Of a DNA stretch of 64,000 bases, positions 61,019-64,000 are shown piece after piece. The position numbers and the translations under genes were made by a program. The DNA is from Iamia sp038233075 (GTDB lineage: Bacteria; Actinomycetota; Acidimicrobiia; Acidimicrobiales; Iamiaceae): the NCBI GenBank assembly GCA_038233075.1, contig JBBSMQ010000007.1, positions 80,712-144,711 of the forward strand, written 5' to 3'. The notes beneath the pieces are model-generated. The model did no database searches. It saw nothing but the letters and a program-made list of their open reading frames with translations, and was not told where the DNA came from. Position 1 is the stretch's first letter. Every line of letters begins with the position of its first letter.

Positions 61019-61301
61019 TCACCCGCGCCACTGCGTCGGTGCACGCGCGGTCGAGCGAGACGACGTTCGCGCCGACGAGCACACCTCCGGCTGCCCCGCG
61101 GCCTTCCGACAGCTTGTGGGTGCCGTCACCGAGGGCCATGAACGAGCTCTCGAACGGGTGGCCATCGGCCGTGCCGCGCACTTTGACCAGTCCTCGGGTA
61201 CCGAAGAACTCAGCGGACCAGTCCGTGACGATGTAGGTCCACCCTCCCTTGGCGGGGCTCTTCTCCAGGACTGCGTGAAAGGTCTTGTCGGGTGCGGTCA
61301 T
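61019..61301 (-). pseudogene. DUF1905 protein, frame damaged in C-terminal half
   Basis: ATG 61301 (AAGGAGA nine bases before the A of ATG) starts a normal DUF1905 domain: TFHAVLEKSPAKGGWTYIV, SAEFFGTRGLVKVRGTADGH, SFMALGDGTHKL. Then the usual PVKA..RKA segment is missing in this frame. RKAAGQPE appears in the next frame, GANVVSLDRA returns in the first, and the only nearby stop (61019-61021) is again in the second. In the first frame no stop occurs until 60540, deep inside the SCO6745 gene. Most likely a small deletion plus frameshifts. Relatives are about 90-95 aa. Confidence 0.6.
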
Positions 61302-61306
61302 CGGGA

Positions 61307-61392
61307 TCACTCTCCTTCGACGACGTACAGCGTGTTGCCGTCGACGTCACGGAAGCCCTCGTCAAAGGGCAGGAACCCCTGCGTCACAGGGG
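61307..61392 (-). pseudogene. VOC/glyoxalase family, C-terminal stub
   Basis: The frame ending TGA at 61307-61309 reads TQGFLPFDEGFRDVDGNTLY then VVEGE. D.DGN.LYVVE is the closing strand with metal-binding Glu of VOC-fold proteins. The upstream part is replaced by the tRNA-Gly remnant, so about 100 N-terminal residues are gone. It would have overlapped the DUF1905 start (GTGA). Confidence 0.55.
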
Positions 61393-61401
61393 GTTCCGGT
61401 G

Positions 61402-61468
61402 GGCGGGCGACCGGACTCGAACCGGCGACCCTCGCCTTGGCAAGGTGATGCTCGATCGAGCTGGCGCC
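61402..61468 (-). tRNA. tRNA-Gly(GCC) remnant, probable attachment site
   Basis: On the minus strand GAGCATCACCTTGCCAAGG holds the anticodon arm of tRNA-Gly with anticodon GCC (61439-61441). The T arm GCCGGTTCGAGTCCGGT and the 3' acceptor CGCCCGC (61403-61409) follow. The 5' side is degenerate: the D arm is collapsed to GCTCGATCGAGC with no GG loop, no GCGGGCG acceptor half is present, and the anticodon stem has an A-C mismatch. So this is not a working tRNA. Retained 3' parts of tRNA genes commonly mark the ends of integrated elements. Confidence 0.6.
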
Positions 61469-61633
61469 GGGGAAACGACCAGGTCAGCTGGGTCGTGGGC
61501 GCCATCCAATCGGCGCCAGGCACAATTTTCGGCACAATCTCGTGCCATCGGCGAGCTCGTCACTTCGCATACCGACTCGTGCTGTCGCATCACTCAGCGG
61601 CCGGACTCATCCATGGGGCTGAGCGCTCCGCAA

Positions 61634-62182
61634 TCAGCCCAGGGTCCCGTCAACGAGCCGGCCGATCCGCTGCATCACACGTTGCGTGACAGCTCCAACG
61701 GTCTCGAGCACTGCGGCCCGCTCCCGTAAGAGGTCGGCTGAGACCAAGCCGGCACCAAGGAGCGCAGCAACGAAGCGGTAGTCCTTCTCCCGACCGGCGA
61801 CGAGTTTGGCCACCACGAGGTCGTGCGGTTCGAGGCACCTGGCTGTCGCCGGTTCTGCGTCAGGGCGGTCGAAGGTCACCAGCCGGTCGCGCCAGCCTTT
61901 CGGCAGGGTGGCCGTCGAGAGTTCGACGCCCTGCCCGTAGATGCCGAAGGTCTGTTGGAACATCGAGCCCTCGCCGATGACCCCGTCGACTTGATCGGCC
62001 TTGGCGGCACCTTCGTCGACCGCAAAGGCAATGTCGGCCTCCATCGACGACGTCGCCTCGTCGGGCAAGACGGTCTCGTCGAACGTGGCGAGGATCGATT
62101 GGCTGCCGAGCACGATGATCTCGCCGTCCGACGTGACCGTGGACGCCGCCCGCAGGATGTGGGCCAGCTGCTCCCGGTTCAC
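61634..62182 (-). CDS. Nucleotidyltransferase-fold protein (DUF6036/AbiEii-like)
   Basis: 182 aa. VNREQLAHILRAASTVTSDG, then EIIVLGSQSILATFDE, gives the Gly-Ser loop of the nucleotidyltransferase fold. ATSSMEADIAFAVDEGAAKA supplies ExD in the place of the metal-binding DxD. PHDLVVAKLVAGREKDYRFV is the downstream Lys/Arg/Asp motif shared by DUF6036 and AbiEii-type NTases. Such proteins act as toxins or antiphage effectors by adding nucleotides to tRNA or proteins in characterised cases; activity here is inferred. GTG 62182 overlaps the stop of the HTH gene upstream (GTGA). Confidence 0.8.
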   Translation of the reverse strand: MNREQLAHILRAASTVTSDGEIIVLGSQSILATFDETVLPDEATSSMEADIAFAVDEGAAKADQVDGVIGEGSMFQQTFGIYGQGVELSTATLPKGWRDRLVTFDRPDAEPATARCLEPHDLVVAKLVAGREKDYRFVAALLGAGLVSADLLRERAAVLETVGAVTQRVMQRIGRLVDGTLG

Positions 62183-62709
62183 GGGCGGGAGGCGTGGGTC
62201 ACCGAATGCCCCCGGAGCACCCGCACACGCTGGTCGTCGGACAGCACCCCGGCGAACGGGTTGTTCTGGCGAAGCTCCCTCGCCCGAGGGGTCCGAGAGG
62301 TGAGCGTGGCCAGCACCTCCTCGACCGGCCCGTCCAGAAGCACGTCCCACTCCTCCAGCCACCGAGCTAGTTGGCCTCGCGTGTGCTGCGCCTGGAGCCG
62401 GTGAAGGTTCCGCTTGGCCAACCCGATCGTCGTGACCGGGTCCAGCACGATGGCGCCGGCCACCGCGTGCGCCAACCACAGGCTGCGTTCTTGGTCCCGC
62501 GTGAGGCGGTCGGTTCTGGTTCGCAGTGCTTCGACGTCCGAGCGCCGAACTCGTCGGTGGACCCCGGTCGTCGAGAACGGCAAGTCGCCGCGGTCGCACA
62601 GATCGACGACGTGCTGCCGAGACGAGCTGAGGAGCTCTGCCGCCTGGCCCGTGGTCAATAGGTGGTCGACTGCCGACCTCTCGGCGCGCTCGATCGTGGA
62701 AGCCTCCAT
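62179..62709 (-). CDS. HTH (excisionase-family) DNA-binding protein, likely antitoxin
   Basis: 176 aa. LLTTGQAAELLSSSRQHVVD, then LCDRGDLPFSTTGVHRRVRR, is a winged-helix of the MerR/excisionase HTH_17 type. The C-terminal half is helical (RDQERSLWLAHAVAGAIVLD, then LARWLEEWDVLLDGPVEEVL) and may bind the partner. It precedes and is translationally coupled to the nucleotidyltransferase, the order usual for antitoxin then toxin. It may repress its own operon. ATG 62709; a weak start site. Confidence 0.78.
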   Translation of the reverse strand: MEASTIERAERSAVDHLLTTGQAAELLSSSRQHVVDLCDRGDLPFSTTGVHRRVRRSDVEALRTRTDRLTRDQERSLWLAHAVAGAIVLDPVTTIGLAKRNLHRLQAQHTRGQLARWLEEWDVLLDGPVEEVLATLTSRTPRARELRQNNPFAGVLSDDQRVRVLRGHSVTHASRP

Positions 62710-62875
62710 GGCATCGAGCGTAGGACCCAAACACCACAAACACAACGACGTGCGCCGCCCTACATGCGGGACCATGGTGGCCGCCGGTTCGATACAGTCG
62801 CCTTCGCTGACATGGCGGTTGCGTGGAGCGCGACCATAGTCAGCCGTCGGAGGGATCAACACCGGGAGGGGCACG

Positions 62876-63880
62876 ATGGCCAAGCGTGGGTTCTTTGCTG
62901 AGGTTCACCACCAGAATCAGGTCGCCGCCCGCAAGCGAGAGCAGGCGCAGCGCGCTGCAGCTCGTCAGCATGCTGCGGCGGTGCGACAGCACGAGGCAGC
63001 GCAGCGCCAAGCCGAACGGGCCCTCGCTCAGGCGACGCGCGCTAGTGCCGCTGAGCAGAAGGCGGCGACAGCGGAGGCCAAGCGCCTGCACATCGCCGAG
63101 ATGGAGGCCGACGTCGAATCCCGCAACTCCCTGTTGGCCGGGCAGTACGAGCAACTCGACACGTTGCTTGCAGCGACCCTCGAGGTCGATGACTTCGTCG
63201 ACCTCGAATCGTTCCGGACGGTGCCCGACCATCCCCCGTTCCCCCGACCTGACCTCCTGAACCCGCTACCTCCGCCTCCCCCGGTGATGGCGCCCCTGGA
63301 GCCGCAGTGGGTCGAACCTGACCCGCCGAAGGGCTTGGGCGGGATGATCGGCGGCAAGAAGCGACACGAGGAAGCTCGCCAACAAGCATGGGCCGCCCAC
63401 GCGGCAACCCACCAGGCATGGCAAGCACACGTAGCCCAGATACCGACCTTGCAACTGCAACAGATGCAGGCTCACCAGACAGCGGACAACGAGCGTCAGG
63501 CCCATCTGTCGATGGCCCAGCAGACCTACGACGCTGAGTGCGCCACGCGCCAGGCTGCCGCTGACGAGTCCAACGCTGCGCTCGACGAGATGCTCGCTGG
63601 TCTCGATGTCGGAGCTGAGACCGCCGTCCACGAGTACGTGACGATCGTCCTCGGCAACTCCGTGTATCCGGACGATTTCGATGTCCGGCACGACTTCGCG
63701 TTCGATGCCGCGCTCCGCGAGCTGACCTTGACGGTCACCATCCCCGGTCCCGAGGCGGTGCCAGCATCCAAAGCCTTCAAATTCACGAAGGCCACCGACG
63801 AGATCACGGCGACCGACCTCCCGCAGAAAGCTCGGAAGGACGGCGGGCTCTACCGGTTGTTGCAGCAGAGCGCAGCGTAG
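62876..63880 (+). CDS. Coiled-coil protein, restriction-system type, cut off by IS30
   Basis: 334 aa as it stands. GGGAGGGG before ATG 62876. MAKRGFFAEVHHQNQVAARK, then a long Ala/Gln/Arg coiled coil (about 15-110), a Pro-rich joint (DLLNPLPPPPPVMAPLEP), a second coil (about 160-240) and a beta domain (ATEYVTIVLGNSVYPDDFDV-like wording: HEYVTIVLGNSVYPDDFDVR, then ASKAFKFTKATDEITATDLP). Actinobacterial homologues I recall continue with LPQKARKDRYASAVHQ and more; here QKARKD runs into GGLYRLLQQSAA and stop, exactly where the IS30-type sequence begins. So the native C terminus is probably lost. Confidence 0.7.
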   Translation: MAKRGFFAEVHHQNQVAARKREQAQRAAARQHAAAVRQHEAAQRQAERALAQATRASAAEQKAATAEAKRLHIAEMEADVESRNSLLAGQYEQLDTLLAATLEVDDFVDLESFRTVPDHPPFPRPDLLNPLPPPPPVMAPLEPQWVEPDPPKGLGGMIGGKKRHEEARQQAWAAHAATHQAWQAHVAQIPTLQLQQMQAHQTADNERQAHLSMAQQTYDAECATRQAAADESNAALDEMLAGLDVGAETAVHEYVTIVLGNSVYPDDFDVRHDFAFDAALRELTLTVTIPGPEAVPASKAFKFTKATDEITATDLPQKARKDGGLYRLLQQSAA

Positions 63881-64000
63881 AGGTCGGCCGCTGAGGACCA
63901 GTCGTGGATGCGTCGGGGCATGGCGTTGAGGTCATGCGCGATGGCGTCGAGGTCGATGCTGTAGTGGTTCAGGTCGGTGCTCTTGGGGAGCCAGCGGCGG
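63850..64000 (-). CDS. IS30-family transposase, C-terminal end (partial)
   Basis: The minus-strand frame from the window edge to TAG at 63850 reads RRWLPKSTDLNHYSIDLDAI, then AHDLNAMPRRIHDWSSAADL, then YAALCCNNR. RR.LPK.TDLN, LN.MPR.. and W..A...Y.A are the characteristic end of IS30-type DDE transposases. The gene runs off the window. It overlaps the last codons of the coiled-coil gene by 31 bases, marking the insertion point near 63840. The end-repeat of the element should lie at about 63835-63849; I cannot define it from one end. Confidence 0.75.
   Translation of the reverse strand, partial: RRWLPKSTDLNHYSIDLDAIAHDLNAMPRRIHDWSSAADLYAALCCNNR

Larger units (their letters stand above)
61402..64000. 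mobile_element. Edge of integrated genomic island
   Basis: Starting at the tRNA-Gly remnant and running out of the window. Evidence: a truncated chromosomal VOC gene on the left; less G/C-biased codons (frequent GCA, CAA, TTG, AGT) than the rest of the window; an HTH/nucleotidyltransferase pair; a coiled-coil gene of restriction-system type; and an IS30-type transposase end. No integrase is visible; the right end and an intact tRNA-Gly would lie beyond 64000. The 165-base stretch 61469-61633 holds nothing I can name. Confidence 0.55.

Noticed and set aside
61292..61729. Plus-strand open frame reading GDRTRTGDPRLGKV
   Set aside because: This wording is the complement of a tRNA T-arm/anticodon region, a known artefact of open frames over tRNA genes.
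1..64000. CRISPR arrays, rRNA genes, complete tRNA genes
   Set aside because: No regularly spaced direct repeats and no rRNA or intact tRNA pattern were seen on either strand.

Overview
This window is a very G+C-rich chromosomal segment. Its gene content points to an actinobacterium: DUF3499, a Trm112-type protein beside ManB and a SIS isomerase, a DUF5719 protein next to a giant glycosyltransferase, a homodimeric AceE-type pyruvate dehydrogenase E1, an SCO6745-family protein, several GTG starts and many ATGA/GTGA stop-start overlaps. A deep lineage such as Acidimicrobiia is my guess from style and content only; no rRNA or other taxonomic marker is present.

Layout. 0-3.6 kb: a small hypothetical gene, a secreted protein with a poly-Thr tail, and an M24 peptidase with a small membrane protein. 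3.8-11.4 kb: an exopolysaccharide/cell-surface locus. It holds a sugar-transferase 5' piece joined out of frame to an O-antigen-ligase 3' piece, a DUF4012 membrane protein, an LAxTG surface protein, a Wzz/BY-kinase gene broken by two one-base frameshifts, and a GHMP sugar kinase. 11.5-16.2 kb: a lipoate-centred operon, lpd - E2 acyltransferase - a single-chain LipB-LipA fusion. The matching E1 (aceE) lies at 30.3 kb. 16.3-24.4 kb: MscL, a TIGR01777 epimerase, an SDR dehydrogenase, a penicillin/AHL-acylase-type hydrolase with C-terminal DUF4214 repeats, a MazF relic and an unknown protein coupled to hyuAB. 24.4-43 kb: the hydantoinase/oxoprolinase pair, a cupin, RNase HI fused to a SLOG-like domain, aceE, lipoproteins, an HhH-GPD protein, an alpha/beta hydrolase lacking its nucleophile, a frameshifted BNR lipoprotein, a tandem GNAT, an acyl-CoA dehydrogenase, a Phd/PIN toxin-antitoxin pair with a large hairpin between the genes, a DUF2786 protein and an SGNH hydrolase.

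43.3-51.1 kb is one long minus-strand operon for sugar activation and envelope glycan assembly: CPBP protease, PTPS-related membrane protein, GtrA-GT2 fusion, phosphomannomutase, Trm112-like protein, SIS isomerase. It is followed by DUF3499, ftsH, a thioredoxin-like protein, and a coupled DUF5719/GT2-membrane pair. A coiled-coil HBHA-like protein with a readable promoter sits at 59.4 kb.

The last 2.6 kb differ in character. A degenerate tRNA-Gly(GCC) 3' part at 61.4 kb abuts a truncated VOC gene. Beyond it codon use is less G/C-biased, and there are an HTH/nucleotidyltransferase pair, a coiled-coil protein of the type found at the N terminus of restriction-system proteins, and the end of an IS30-family transposase. 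I read this as the edge of an integrated island; its other end is outside the window.

No rRNA, CRISPR array or complete tRNA was seen. Two genes (Wzz/kinase and BNR lipoprotein) carry frame breaks that each look like a loss of one base. These may be real decay or sequence error, and raw-read checking would decide.
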